A stretch of DNA of 64,000 nt from Candidatus Methanomethylophilaceae archaeon (GCA_944322255.1 CALUOK010000003.1:62001-126000), one strand, 5' to 3'; positions 45,301-54,313 are shown, counted from the first letter of the stretch. Numbers and translations are program-made. The notes: generated by a model not told the origin, from the sequence alone.

Positions 45301-47683
45301 CCATGTCGTCCTCGAGAACCTCGCGGTAGGTCTCCTCGATGACAGGGACGCGCTCCATGTCCCCCAGCATCTCCAGCAGGTACGTGGAGCGGATCTGCTG
45401 CCTGTTGACCGAAATCGGCCTCCCCATGTAGTTCCTGAGGATCATGAAGCTGCGGGCGGCGGTGTGCCTGAACCTGAGCTTGAATATCTCGGAGTCCTTG
45501 ATCGACTTGCGGAGGACCTGCTCCAGCTCCGATCCCCTTATCAGCCCCGGGATCAGGGACATGTCGAACCTTCTGGGGCACCCCAGCATGAAGCTGTCGT
45601 CGGATATGGTGACGGACACGTTCGCGCCGATCATGCCGGTCATCCTGTAGGCGTAGGCCCTGGACAGGGCGTCGTTGACCCTGCGTCCGAACGGGAAGTG
45701 GAACACCAGCTTCTGGTTGCCGGAGGGGTCGATGTACTCCTCGACGGCGAGACGGTCGCAGTCCGGGATGAAACCGGCGACGGCCTCCTGCTCCCTGAAG
45801 TACGACAGTATGCTGCGCGCGGACCCCTCGTCCACGTCGAAGTCGTTGACGAGCTCTGAGATCGCCTGGCCGTCGGGCTCCGTGATCCTGGCGGCCATCT
45901 CCCTCCTGAACTCGGCTATGTCCATGGACAGATCGAAGCTCCTCGGCAGCATCTCGCCGGCCCAGGACGGGACGGTGGGCTTCCTGCCGTTGGCCTCCTT
46001 GACGTAGGCGGTCATCCCCTTGGAGCGGACGAACTCGAAGGACCTGCCCCCCAGGACGAAGACGTCCCTGGGGGAGAGCCTCTCCACGAACTTCTCCGAC
46101 AGCTCCCCCGCGGTGGACCCGTGGTTGGTGACGACGCGGTAGTTGGCCTCCTCGGGGATGGTGCCGATGTTCATGAAGTAGATCATGCGGGAGCCCTTCT
46201 TCTTGCCGAACTGCCCGTCCTCCTCGTCGTACCAGATCTTGGAGTAGACCCCTTCGAAGTCGTCCTTGCTCCCCAGGTACCTGAGAACGTCCAGGAAGCT
46301 CTCCTCGGAGAGGTTGCGGTAGCAGTACGAGCCCTTGACCAGCTCGTACGCCTCCTTGACGTCCCACCTGCTGTCCAGGCTCATGCCGACCACGGTCTGG
46401 GACAGGACGTCCAGGCAGTTCTCCGGGATCCCGACCCTGTCGATGTCGCCACGGTGGGCGGCCCTGCACATCACGGCGCACTCCACCAGGTCGTCGGGGT
46501 CGAACACGAGCAGCCTGCCCTTGGCCACCTTGCCGAAGCTGTGCCCGCTCCTTCCGATCCTCTGGAGCCCCTTGGCGACGGACTTCGGCGAGCCGATCTG
46601 GCACACCAGGTCGACGGACCCGATGTCGATGCCCAGCTCCAGCGACGTGGATGAGACCACGCACTTGATCTCCCCGCGCTTCAGGCGCTCCTCCACGTCC
46701 AGCCTGATCTCCTTGCCCAGGGAGCTGTGGTGGACCTCGATGTTGTCGAGCCCGCGCTCCTTCAGCTTGTATACGACGCTCTCCGCCCCGGACCTGGTGT
46801 TGGTGAAGACCAGCGTGGTCTCGTGCTGGTCGATCAGGTCCTTGAGGGTGTCGTACATCATCGAGTTGACGATGTCGGACGACAGAGTGGTCATGTCCTC
46901 GGTGGGACAGATGACCTTCAGGTCCAGCTGCTTCTTGGAGCCCGACTCTATGAGCACCACGTCGCGCACCTGCCCGTCCGGCCCGCATCCGACCAGATAC
47001 CCCGCGATGGCCTCGATCGGGGCCAGCGTCGCCGACAGCCCGATCCTGACGAAGTCCGTCTCGCAGTGGTGCCTGAGCCTCTCGAGCGTGAGCGAGAGGA
47101 ACGCCCCCCTCTTGGAATCGCAGATGTCGTGGATCTCGTCCAGGATCACCCACTCGACCTTCTTGAACGCCTCCTTGAACTTGGGTGCGGCGAGGATGAG
47201 CGCGAGGCTCTCGGGGGTGGTGATGAGGATGTGCGGGGGATGGCGGACCATCTTCTGCCTCTCGTTCTGGGGGGTGTCCCCGGAGCGGACGGCGACCCTG
47301 ATGTCCGGGATGTCCATGCCGTGGGCGGCAGCCACCTCCCTCATCTCCGCCAGCGGCGTGTTGAGGTTGCGGTTGACGTCGTTGGCCAGCGCCTTGAGCG
47401 GCGAGACGTAGATGCAGTAGACCCTCTCCTCCAGGGTGCCCTCGCGTGAGTAGCGTGTGAGTTCGTTGATGATGCTGGTGAACGCCGTCAGGGTCTTCCC
47501 GGAACCTGTCGGGGACGAGACCAGGACGTTCCTCCTCTGGTGGATGACGGGGATGGCCTTGGCCTGGGGGATGGTCAGATCGTCGAACCTCTCGTTGAAC
47601 CAGGTCGATATGAGGGGCTCCATGAGACCCATGACCTCATCCTTGGTGTACGTCTTATCCACTTTCTCCAGCACGAGAATCAC
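42308..47683 (-). CDS. giant Lhr-type helicase (1791 aa)
   Basis: Starts at GTG 47683, about 30 bases after a GCTTAAATCG TATA-like box. The N-terminal SF2 core has Walker A SPTGSGKT (residues 57-64), DEIH (about 182-185), SATLAP, TLVFTNTRSGAES and QRIGRSGHS. The Lhr winged helix, beta-barrel and domain 4 follow, then a long tail (about residues 1000-1791) holding several further wHTH-like units, for example PMSDITNDLEISEDVTFRSV and TKKEIVADSVYSPERTSEIL, and a C-terminal part like the Lhr-HTH/AlkZ tail. At 1791 residues it is roughly twice the usual archaeal Lhr. Confidence 0.9.
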   Translation of the reverse strand: MILVLEKVDKTYTKDEVMGLMEPLISTWFNERFDDLTIPQAKAIPVIHQRRNVLVSSPTGSGKTLTAFTSIINELTRYSREGTLEERVYCIYVSPLKALANDVNRNLNTPLAEMREVAAAHGMDIPDIRVAVRSGDTPQNERQKMVRHPPHILITTPESLALILAAPKFKEAFKKVEWVILDEIHDICDSKRGAFLSLTLERLRHHCETDFVRIGLSATLAPIEAIAGYLVGCGPDGQVRDVVLIESGSKKQLDLKVICPTEDMTTLSSDIVNSMMYDTLKDLIDQHETTLVFTNTRSGAESVVYKLKERGLDNIEVHHSSLGKEIRLDVEERLKRGEIKCVVSSTSLELGIDIGSVDLVCQIGSPKSVAKGLQRIGRSGHSFGKVAKGRLLVFDPDDLVECAVMCRAAHRGDIDRVGIPENCLDVLSQTVVGMSLDSRWDVKEAYELVKGSYCYRNLSEESFLDVLRYLGSKDDFEGVYSKIWYDEEDGQFGKKKGSRMIYFMNIGTIPEEANYRVVTNHGSTAGELSEKFVERLSPRDVFVLGGRSFEFVRSKGMTAYVKEANGRKPTVPSWAGEMLPRSFDLSMDIAEFRREMAARITEPDGQAISELVNDFDVDEGSARSILSYFREQEAVAGFIPDCDRLAVEEYIDPSGNQKLVFHFPFGRRVNDALSRAYAYRMTGMIGANVSVTISDDSFMLGCPRRFDMSLIPGLIRGSELEQVLRKSIKDSEIFKLRFRHTAARSFMILRNYMGRPISVNRQQIRSTYLLEMLGDMERVPVIEETYREVLEDDMDIKNARLVLDMIDSGRMGLGIIHYTGTPSPFAHSAILSGFSDIVLMEDRSALLRELHRKVLYRALGDSVSEFEFTEDQVVPYFAQKPPRVMSKSDIPKLLSATGPLQAMRERGRNVYAYTDEDKKTVDGWVRELIKEGVVGTVFLDEPHIMTVEEIPYYAAATRRQRDLTDTDRAVYERIGQNTPMSDITNDLEISEDVTFRSVRKLESMYLITRTDVTGNNRWFFSRVEYPEVDRRKAVDRIVLRYLECFAPATVQEVAFALSISDEDARTSLESLVAAEEVARGRFLISEDDQYMLKIDHMRLKAGRDNVYDYETVERYRLTKGERFGSIREFFDFYGSAGSELDVYSRVDGFDLSEWYSMRESGEILLGRFVRGRVRFVLREEGDRYAALRHEEITDTDRKVLNMIDGMGRATMRQLVAATGMDKDDVKQSIMRLDRSLLVIRDFDEREDWGTENTYAVYTPRTPEGEPARDLVRRAVRAYGPIPVASMRYLVDIPLDDIERYAAEEGAVTISVGEGQVPMLVMSDELPALEKVPEQEFPVRVLSLYDPDLGSKWAEISSRYGDKWIYPLVRGDSVVGALELWEMSGCIEVRAMDLDSPDLLPEALDAIDVMMGFFRMKGTDIVRIREILNTDAADLDDAMSATLTGRDYHLVNGFYAKGRFEPWTMTEQDMLGYVFSKQRIPRNDRYQTVSAAVESRGYVRGDQELMARVSERTTMKKQMERGRLVKMCLSPPYVGYTNMRMAALYRAEKGYVPGRHAKELLKLISRKQPATKKEIVADSVYSPERTSEILSELSKNSVLYQDGDGRYCIVPDEGIDRHEAQKEIVRGHFRDFGMFSAETLSQFVGGRMAVTRGMLRELEDEGFLRKGFFVRDDPTLYWMLSEDVGTRPPRFLDNFVLNSQDNLHIYLRGLIKAETGAGSSSVVFSGTRIVGSFKGKVCASGAKVEEFQGSDRAARILKEAAQSVGVSLETQRQRDDEDWDVSEFYLKVNTGA

Positions 47684-47807
47684 CAGACGGAAACCTCATG
47701 AACGGGTCCGATTTAAGCATTATGCGCCGTTCCGCGATTCGGACCCATCCAACACGTCCGAGCGCCCCTTCACACCTATTATAAGCCGAGGACCGGATTC
47801 GGGTTGC

Positions 47808-48737
47808 ATGTCCGGGCATGTCAAGGCCATCCTTCTGATCGTGTCGGCACTGGCGGTCCTGGTCGCGCCTCTGACGGCGGTCGGCCTGGACGCGGCACCG
47901 TCCCAGGGCTCCGGCGAGCCCGCGGCGGGGGAGATCACGGTCTACGGATACGTCACCAACCTCTCCGACCAGGAGGAGAACACGCCGCTCCAGAACGTCA
48001 CAGTGACCCTGTACTCCGGAGCCGGCAACCGCATCGTGGAGGTCGGAGACCCCTGCAGCACGGACGAGACCGGCAGATTCTCGTTCACGTTCGACTACAC
48101 CCCCGGCGTCCCCTACTACCTGACGTTCGAGTACCCGGGATACGCCGTCAGGTCGCTTCCGGACCTGAACATGAGCATGGAGTCCGACGGGTACATCAGC
48201 TTCCAGCTGCGCACCGACATGGCGGACTCCGACGGCGACTACGCCCTCACGGACACCGCCAACAGCATGCACGCCATCGTGATGGCCATCACCACCAGCT
48301 ACGTCTACGGGACGGTGCAGGGCGTGCTGGACGAGGAGGAGTTCGCACTCGGCGGCGCCACGGTCACGATCGTGTCCGAGAACGGGCAGAGCTACTCTGC
48401 GCAGACGAACGGCTCCGGATACTTCTCCATCGAATGCCCCTATGGGACGTACGTCATGACCGTGGAGTGCAGCGGCTTCCAGACATCAGAGAAGATGGAC
48501 GTGGAGTCCGGACTGAACGCACCCTACCGCGTGACGCTGCAGCAGAACACCTCGGACGTCTTCATGGGGATGGATTCCGCCCACTCCCTGATGCTCGTGG
48601 CGATAACGATCCTCGTCCTGCTGCTGCTCATCGTCTTCGGCATACGCGCCAGGTCCATGAGGACCGGCTCCGAATCCGTTCTGGTGAACGACCTCGAGGA
48701 CCTCGGCAAGGACGAGGACGAGATCAGGCGTCCCTGA
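47808..48737 (+). CDS. surface protein with carboxypeptidase-regulatory-like repeats
   Basis: Start placed at ATG 47808 (MSGHVKAILLIVSALAVLVA), about 27 bases after CTATTATAAG. The 309-residue product has a signal peptide, two beta-sandwich domains of the carboxypeptidase-regulatory type (EITVYGYVTNLSDQEENTPL..., and SYVYGTVQGVLDEEEFALGG...), and a C-terminal membrane segment LMLVAITILVLLLLIVFGI followed by a short charged tail. This is the layout of an archaeal cell-surface protein. Its 3' end overlaps the fumarase beta gene by 14 bases (convergent). Confidence 0.8.
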   Translation: MSGHVKAILLIVSALAVLVAPLTAVGLDAAPSQGSGEPAAGEITVYGYVTNLSDQEENTPLQNVTVTLYSGAGNRIVEVGDPCSTDETGRFSFTFDYTPGVPYYLTFEYPGYAVRSLPDLNMSMESDGYISFQLRTDMADSDGDYALTDTANSMHAIVMAITTSYVYGTVQGVLDEEEFALGGATVTIVSENGQSYSAQTNGSGYFSIECPYGTYVMTVECSGFQTSEKMDVESGLNAPYRVTLQQNTSDVFMGMDSAHSLMLVAITILVLLLLIVFGIRARSMRTGSESVLVNDLEDLGKDEDEIRRP

Positions 48738-49293
48738 CCAGGGACTCGCTGACCCTGTCGTAGAGGCTGTTGCCCTCGGCGTCTATGGCCACTATGAGGG
48801 GGCCGAACCTCTTCGCCTCGAACCTCCACATGGCCTCGGCCATCCCCAGATCCTCCCACTCGCATCCGACGCACCTGTCGAGGCCCTCGGCCAGCGAGAC
48901 CGCGGCACCGCCGGTGGCGGCCAGGTAGACGCAGCCGTAGTCCCTCATGGCCTCGGCAGTCTCCCTCGACATCCCGCCCTTCCCGACTATCGCCCTTATG
49001 TTGAACGTGGGGATCATCTCGGGCTCGAGCTTGTTCATCCTGGCGGACGTGGTCGGTCCCGCCGCGACGACCGTCCACGAGCCGTCGTCCCTCTGCCTCA
49101 TGATGGGTCCGCAATGGAAGATCACCGAACCCTGGAGGCATTCCGGCACGTCCCTCCCCTCCTCGGAGTACTCGAGGGCGCGGATGTGCATCTCGTCGCG
49201 CCCGGTGACGATGGGTCCGGACAGGTACACGGTCTCGCCCAGCTTCAGGGACCTGACGTCCTCCTCCGAGAGCGGGGTCTGCAGGGTCCTCAC
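48724..49293 (-). CDS. fumB: class I fumarase beta (C-terminal) subunit
   Basis: Start placed at GTG 49293, overlapping the alpha subunit stop (GTGA). The 189-residue product has LKLGETVYLSGPIVTGRDEMH, VIFHCGPIMR, GPTTSARMNKLEP and ATGGAAVSLAEG, the hallmarks of the fumarase/tartrate dehydratase C-terminal subunit. Together with the alpha subunit it interconverts fumarate and malate in the incomplete TCA pathway of methanogens. Confidence 0.93.
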   Translation of the reverse strand: MRTLQTPLSEEDVRSLKLGETVYLSGPIVTGRDEMHIRALEYSEEGRDVPECLQGSVIFHCGPIMRQRDDGSWTVVAAGPTTSARMNKLEPEMIPTFNIRAIVGKGGMSRETAEAMRDYGCVYLAATGGAAVSLAEGLDRCVGCEWEDLGMAEAMWRFEAKRFGPLIVAIDAEGNSLYDRVSESLVRDA

Positions 49294-50165
49294 AGCCTCA
49301 CCCCCTGGGAGTACTCGACCCCGTGGTCGGTGATCCTGGCCGACGCGCGGCGCGTGGCCCAGCATCCGATGTTGACGGCCACCGGGAGGCTGGCGGTGTG
49401 GCAAGAGCACTTCCTGACCTTGACCCCGAGGACCGTGGTCGAACCGCCGAGGCCCATCGGCCCCAGGCCGGATCCGTTGAGGGACACGAACAGGTCCTCC
49501 TCCATCTTCCTGAGAGCCGGGTCGGAGTTCTCCTCGTCGAGGGGGACCAGCAGGGTCTCCTTGGCCATCTCGACGCACCTGTCCGAGGTCCCGCCTATGC
49601 CGATGCCCACGATGGACGGGGGGCACGGGCGCCCGCCGGCGTCCAGGACGGCGTCGATGACGAACCTCCTAATCCCCTCGACCCCGTCTGCGGGGTTCAG
49701 CATGGCCAGACGGGTCATGTTCTCCGAACCGGCACCCTTCGGCAGGACCGTGATCTCCGTGAAATCGTCGTCCGTGGGGATGTAGTGGATGATCGGCATG
49801 CCCTCGCCCAGGTTGTCACCGTGGTTCTCCCTTGTGAGGGGGTCGACGGTGTTGGGCCTCAGAGGGATGGCCTTTGTGGCCCTCTCCACGCCCCTGGCGA
49901 TCTCCCCGGCGATGGACGAGTCGAAACGTCCCCTGACGTAGAACACGGGGATGCCGGTGTCCTGGCACATGGGAAGGCCCAGGTGCTCGGCCTTCTTGAC
50001 GTTCTCCATGATCGCACCGAGCTGCGTGTACGCGACCTCGTTTGTCTCCCATCCGGCGGCGGCCTCCAGGGCCCAGCCCACATCGGCGGGGAGTTTCGTG
50101 TTCGCTAGACGCAGGAGATTGACGACTATGTCCTCCACGGGCTCGGAAAGCTTGATCACGGTCAT
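49290..50165 (-). CDS. fumA: class I fumarase alpha (N-terminal) subunit
   Basis: Start placed at ATG 50165 (MTVIKLSEPVEDIVVNLLRL), about 24-30 bases after TATATAA (50189-50195 on the complement). The 291-residue product binds the [4Fe-4S] cluster through cysteines in GLPMCQDTGIPVFYV, GTSDRCVEMAKETLLV and KCSCHTASLPVAVN. It overlaps the beta subunit start. The larger upstream frame is a shadow of NMD3. Confidence 0.94.
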   Translation of the reverse strand: MTVIKLSEPVEDIVVNLLRLANTKLPADVGWALEAAAGWETNEVAYTQLGAIMENVKKAEHLGLPMCQDTGIPVFYVRGRFDSSIAGEIARGVERATKAIPLRPNTVDPLTRENHGDNLGEGMPIIHYIPTDDDFTEITVLPKGAGSENMTRLAMLNPADGVEGIRRFVIDAVLDAGGRPCPPSIVGIGIGGTSDRCVEMAKETLLVPLDEENSDPALRKMEEDLFVSLNGSGLGPMGLGGSTTVLGVKVRKCSCHTASLPVAVNIGCWATRRASARITDHGVEYSQGVRL

Positions 50166-50188
50166 TGCCCGCTGGAGGGGAATACCCC

Positions 50189-50195
50189 TATATAA
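50189..50195 (-). promoter_or_regulatory. TATA box of fumAB
   Basis: Complement carries TTATATA, 24-30 bases before the fumA ATG at 50165. Confidence 0.55.
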
Positions 50196-50209
50196 GGTTG
50201 GGAAGGGGC

Positions 50210-51238
50210 TCAGGGTACCAGGTACAGGACCTCGTCGATGGAGACGACCTTCACGGTGTCGCCGATCTCCGCACCCTCCGGGACCCTCAGGTCCACCGTC
50301 GAGTAGTTGTCGGGATGGAGGACCTGTATCTCCGAGCCGGACCTGCTGACGACGGTCGCGTCCTTCAGGTCCTCGGCGCTCTCGTACACCTTGATCCCGG
50401 TCATGTCGGCCCTGCGGACGGACCTCTCCCTGAAGTCGTTGAGGTCCACCACCCTGCCGCCGTTGCCGTTCACCCTGGTGAGCTTGCAGTAGTGGCCCTG
50501 GAACGTCACCACGTCGCCGACGTGGTAGTCCGGGAGCCTGACCAGGTACGTTATCCTGTACATGTCCTGCCCGTCGGTGGTCTGGCCCACCAGCTTCGGC
50601 GACTCCTTGGTCTCCGCGCAGTAGAAGTCGGCCAGCTCGCGGGTGAGGCTCTTGCCCAGCGACATCGACGACAGGTACACGTCCACGCCTCCGGTGACCA
50701 GCTCCATCTTGGTGATGAAGAGCGACCTGTTCGTGGCCGCCTGCCTGGCGACGGAGTTCTCCACCATCGCCAGCGCCTCCTCCCTGTCCTCGGGGGACAG
50801 CTTCCCGGATCCGGTCCTGATCTGCAGTATGGCCTCGTAGTAGCTGCCGAGCTGCCTGGAGCATCTCCTGCACACGGTGTTCTTCACCCTGACGATGGTG
50901 GTCGCCGAGTCCTCGGCCTCGTACCCCATCACGTCGCAGGTGGTGTGGACTGTGACGGAGTAGACATAGGGGTCCTGCTCCACCGCCTCCGTGGAGACGG
51001 CCACGGGGACCGCGTCCCTGATTACCGATAGGGCGTCGGCCGCGGCGTCCTGGACGGCGACCATCCTGTCCCTCTTCACCCACCTGTCCCCGAACTCGTA
51101 CTCGCCACAGTTGGTGCAGACCTTCAGGTCCACGTGGTGCGGCATGGAGGTCAGCTTCCTCCCTCCCAGCCAGCAGTCTATGCAGAGGCCGTCCAGGGAC
51201 TCCTCGCAGTCCCTGCCGCACTTGACGCAGAAGCTCAA
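50210..51238 (-). CDS. nmd3: NMD3-family ribosome export/assembly protein
   Basis: Start placed at TTG 51238 (xSFCVKCGRDCEESLDGLCI), whose codon overlaps the preceding stop. The 342-residue product has the two NMD3 C-x2-C zinc pairs (CVKCGRDC...CIDCW and VCTNCGEYEFGDRW) and the long NMD3 body including CRRCSRQLGSYYEAILQIR. Archaeal NMD3 binds the large ribosomal subunit. It closes the wHTH-MCM-DUF424 operon. Confidence 0.9.
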   Translation of the reverse strand: MSFCVKCGRDCEESLDGLCIDCWLGGRKLTSMPHHVDLKVCTNCGEYEFGDRWVKRDRMVAVQDAAADALSVIRDAVPVAVSTEAVEQDPYVYSVTVHTTCDVMGYEAEDSATTIVRVKNTVCRRCSRQLGSYYEAILQIRTGSGKLSPEDREEALAMVENSVARQAATNRSLFITKMELVTGGVDVYLSSMSLGKSLTRELADFYCAETKESPKLVGQTTDGQDMYRITYLVRLPDYHVGDVVTFQGHYCKLTRVNGNGGRVVDLNDFRERSVRRADMTGIKVYESAEDLKDATVVSRSGSEIQVLHPDNYSTVDLRVPEGAEIGDTVKVVSIDEVLYLVP

Positions 51239-51525
51239 AGGAGCACCACCTGGGCGTGTTTGACGCCGCCGATCTCCATGACGCACTCTGGGGAGACCTT
51301 CCCCTCGGCTATGGCCAGGGACACGACCTCCTCCCCGACCAAGTTCATGATGGTGACGGACTTCATCCTCTCGACGAAGGCCTCCGGCGGTATGGACTCG
51401 CCCTTGTAGAACGATTCGCTGACCCTTATCCTGGCCCCTCCGCCCTCGAAGGTCATGCCGATGATGTCCTCGTCGCATGCGGCGAGGATCCTCTCGTTCC
51501 CGTGCGTGTGGATTCTGACGAACAT
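51235..51525 (-). CDS. DUF424 archaeal protein
   Basis: Start placed at ATG 51525 (MFVRIHTHGNERILAACDED), preceded by a GGTGTGAT ribosome site. The 96-residue product matches DUF424, a conserved archaeal family of unknown biochemical role, with GGARIRVSESFYKGESIPPE and MNLVGEEVVSLAI. It is fused in transcription with MCM and NMD3; DUF424 commonly neighbours translation or RNA-binding genes. Confidence 0.85.
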   Translation of the reverse strand: MFVRIHTHGNERILAACDEDIIGMTFEGGGARIRVSESFYKGESIPPEAFVERMKSVTIMNLVGEEVVSLAIAEGKVSPECVMEIGGVKHAQVVLL

Positions 51526-51529
51526 TTCA

Positions 51530-53623
51530 TCACACCTTCTTGTAGAGACTACCAACCTTGTAGAACTCGCCGGCGTCGTGGAGCTGCTTGATCGCCCTGC
51601 GGATCTCTGTCTCGGGGATGCCCTGGGACTCGCCGTGCTGCACGAACTCCTCCTCCGAGAGCCCGTCGCCTCCGTAGTCCCTCATGATCTCCCTGACGAT
51701 ATCCATCTTGTTCCTGTCCTTGGAGCTGATGCCCGTGGCGATCTTGTCTATGTCGAAACCGCCGTCGTCGTTGCCGGCGATCCTGCGGAGGTAGTCCTCC
51801 ACCAGGTCGACCGCGCGGTTGGCGTCGACGTCTGTGACCACCGAGCTCAGGCGCATCTTGGCCGAGGCCTCGGACAGACGCACGAACGCCTCCAGCTGCC
51901 TCGCCGTTATGGGGACCGACGAGCCGTCCCCGCCCATGGTCCTGATCCTGAGGTAGCTCCTCTCGATGATATCCTTGGCCTCCTCGGTCATGACGGGCGT
52001 CATCCTCTTGGAGTACGCCACGTACTTCCTCAGGATCTCCACGTCGTACACCGGGCGGATGTTGTCGGTGTTCTCCAGAATGCGCTTGGGGTCGACGCCG
52101 TCGATGTGGGTGCCCTCGGGCATCATCCTGACCTGCCCGCGCTGGTGGGCCTTGAGGATGTGCTCGGTGATGGCGGTGTCCTTCTTCTTGTCCGGCTTGT
52201 CCGTCAGAACGAAGATCAGGTCGAAACGGGACATTAGCGCCGGCGGGAGGTCGATCTGGTCGGCGATGGGCGAGTCCTCCTCGAACCTGCCGTACTTGGG
52301 GTTCGCGGCTGCCAGCATGGAGCATCTGCACTGGAGCGTGGCGGTTATACCGGCCTTGGCCACCGAGATCCTCTGGGACTCCATGGCCTCGTGCAGGGAC
52401 GAACGGTCCTGGTCGGTCATCTTGTCGAGCTCGTCGATGCATGCCAGACCCTTGTCCGCCAGGACGAGCGCGCCCGCCTCCAGGGTCCATCTCCCGTCGC
52501 CGAAGTCATCCCTGACGGCCGCCGCGGTCAGTCCCGCTGCGGAGGCGGACTTCCCGGACGCGTAGATCCCTCTGGGCGCGAGCATGCTCATGTACCTGAG
52601 GAGCTGCGACTTGGCGACTCCGGGGTCCCCCATGAGCAGGATGTGCATGTCGCCCCTCATCACGGTGCCGTCGTCCATCTCCTTGTGGCAGCCCCCAAAG
52701 AGCTGGAGGGCGATGGCCTTCTTGACGGAGTCCAGACCGTAGATGGAGGGGGATATGGATCTGACTATGTTGTCGAAGAGGTCGGGGTCCTTGGACATGC
52801 GCAGAATCTCCCTCTCGTCCTCGTCAGTGATCTGGATCTCGTCGTACTCGTGCTGCTCGAACTCCACCGAGACCACGTCGAGATAGGTCTCGAACACTGT
52901 GGACTTGTCCCTGTCCGACTTCTCCACGGACCTGAGGACGCCATTGAGCGTGATCCTGTTGCCTGCGGTGACCTCTCCGGCTATGTCGTCCTCGACGTAC
53001 CCGGTGATCCTCTCGGGCTGGGCGCCTCCCCTGAGACCCTCGGGGCTCTCCTGGATCTCGATCTTCTGGGTGTCTATGAACACGGACGCCTTGTCGTCCA
53101 GGATGAAGCGGGTGGCCTGCTTGTTGCAGCTCCCCTCAGGGTTGGAGCACATCATGGGCTCCTTCAGAAGCATCCCGGGCTGCGGGACCCACATCTCCGT
53201 GCCGCACCTGGCGCATCTGAACAGCGCCATAGTCATGCGCGGCTTGACGGTGGTGACCTTCCTGGCCAGCCCCTCCACGGCCAGCAGCCTCCCCAGATGG
53301 TCGGCGCGGAGGTTGCGGATGTCGACCTTCGCATCCCTGGGCAGGTTGAATATCCTCACGTTGATGGCCTCGCCGGGGCGGCTTATGTTGGGGACGAGGG
53401 ACATGACCGTCTTCTTCGCTATCTCGAAGCACTTGTCCGGGTTGTCTATGACGTACATGGCGAAATCCACGTTGTACGTGTTGATGTCCGCGTAATCCAC
53501 CATCAGACTCTTCTTCTGCGGGAAGTTGTCCGCTATGCAGGAGATCATGATGCGGTACTTGTCCCTGGAGAACACATCGTTCCAGGCCGCCTGGATCTCG
53601 CTCTCCTGGAAGTTCACGGCCAC
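51530..53623 (-). CDS. mcm: MCM replicative helicase
   Basis: Start placed at GTG 53623 (xAVNFQESEIQAAWNDVFSR), 5 bases after an AGGGAGGTG ribosome site that overlaps the preceding stop. The 697-residue MCM has the N-terminal oligomerisation and zinc domain (CARCGTEMW...CSNPEGSC), Walker A GDPGVAKSQ, Walker B ACIDELDKM, sensor AAANPKYGRF, arginine finger MSRFDLIF and a C-terminal winged helix. No intein is present. Confidence 0.97.
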   Translation of the reverse strand: MAVNFQESEIQAAWNDVFSRDKYRIMISCIADNFPQKKSLMVDYADINTYNVDFAMYVIDNPDKCFEIAKKTVMSLVPNISRPGEAINVRIFNLPRDAKVDIRNLRADHLGRLLAVEGLARKVTTVKPRMTMALFRCARCGTEMWVPQPGMLLKEPMMCSNPEGSCNKQATRFILDDKASVFIDTQKIEIQESPEGLRGGAQPERITGYVEDDIAGEVTAGNRITLNGVLRSVEKSDRDKSTVFETYLDVVSVEFEQHEYDEIQITDEDEREILRMSKDPDLFDNIVRSISPSIYGLDSVKKAIALQLFGGCHKEMDDGTVMRGDMHILLMGDPGVAKSQLLRYMSMLAPRGIYASGKSASAAGLTAAAVRDDFGDGRWTLEAGALVLADKGLACIDELDKMTDQDRSSLHEAMESQRISVAKAGITATLQCRCSMLAAANPKYGRFEEDSPIADQIDLPPALMSRFDLIFVLTDKPDKKKDTAITEHILKAHQRGQVRMMPEGTHIDGVDPKRILENTDNIRPVYDVEILRKYVAYSKRMTPVMTEEAKDIIERSYLRIRTMGGDGSSVPITARQLEAFVRLSEASAKMRLSSVVTDVDANRAVDLVEDYLRRIAGNDDGGFDIDKIATGISSKDRNKMDIVREIMRDYGGDGLSEEEFVQHGESQGIPETEIRRAIKQLHDAGEFYKVGSLYKKV

Positions 53624-53625
53624 GG

Positions 53626-53859
53626 TCACACCTCCCTGGAGCGGCACTCGTCGTCCGCCCACCAGACCCATCCGCCGCGGTCCATGGAGATCTCCCCCTT
53701 GATGAATCCGGCCTTCCTGAACTTCATGAGGGTCTTCGCCAGGTCGTCGGGGCACCTGTACTTGAAGAGGTCCTCCAGCCTGTCCGTCGCCTCCAGGGTG
53801 GTGAGGCGGTCGGTACCGAGCGCGTCCCATATCATCGGAAGAAGGTCGTCTGAGGTCAT
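53626..53859 (-). CDS. small wHTH-like protein upstream of MCM
   Basis: The TATA-like TTTATATGG on the complement at about 53882-53890 points to ATG 53859 (MTSDDLLPMIWDALGTDRLT) as a leaderless start; ATG 53871 and 53874 are also in frame. About 77 residues, with a winged-helix pattern DRLTTLEATDRLEDLFKYRC and a hydrophobic GFIKGEISMDRGGWVWW. It overlaps the MCM ribosome site. Possibly a replication partner, but unrecognised. Confidence 0.6.
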   Translation of the reverse strand: MTSDDLLPMIWDALGTDRLTTLEATDRLEDLFKYRCPDDLAKTLMKFRKAGFIKGEISMDRGGWVWWADDECRSREV

Positions 53860-54093
53860 CTCCCAACCCATCACCGTCGACCATATAAAGGTCCCTCTTC
53901 GAGTCGAATGATGACGCCGGGGGCCCCCGCGACGGGGATTTAGGTGCGACTCACGGAGATTACTCGCTGAGACACTGCGCCGGAACGGGCGGACGGCAAG
54001 TGCCAGACACCTGGGAACGCGCGGCCTCCGGGATAAGGGGCGCCGAACTCCTGGGGCCGATTTTTAATCATCCCTAAACGCCGTTTAATCACT

Positions 54094-54103
54094 TTTTTAT
54101 ATG
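54094..54103 (+). promoter_or_regulatory. TATA box of the ferredoxin
   Basis: TTTTTATATG ends 33 bases before the ferredoxin ATG at 54136, leaving a leader of about 10 nt. Confidence 0.55.
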
Positions 54104-54135
54104 CCTTCGTCGGTCCGATTACAGAGGCAACCAAA

Positions 54136-54300
54136 ATGGTTACAGTTAACGCTTCCGAGTGTGTCGCATGCGGTGCATGCGTCGACGTCTGCCCCCAGAA
54201 CGCCATCACCTGCGATGACATCGCCGTCATCGATGCAGGCAAATGCGTGGACTGCGGCGCTTGCATCGACGAGTGCCCCTCCAGCGCCATCTCCGAGTGA
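54136..54300 (+). CDS. 2[4Fe-4S] ferredoxin
   Basis: The ATG 54136 opens a 54-residue protein, [20 protein letters not shown] and then [12 protein letters not shown], i.e. two full C-x2-C-x2-C-x3-C motifs. It is a soluble low-potential ferredoxin. The gene is single, followed by a GC-rich hairpin. Confidence 0.96.
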   Translation: MVTVNASECVACGACVDVCPQNAITCDDIAVIDAGKCVDCGACIDECPSSAISE

Positions 54301-54313
54301 AATCGGAACCAAA

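Noticed and set aside
42575-45859. 1094-residue plus-strand open frame
   Set aside because: Antisense to the giant Lhr helicase and of shadow composition.
51530-53623. Intein in MCM (also gyrA, gyrB, helicases)
   Set aside because: All core motifs are contiguous and lengths are normal; no insert.
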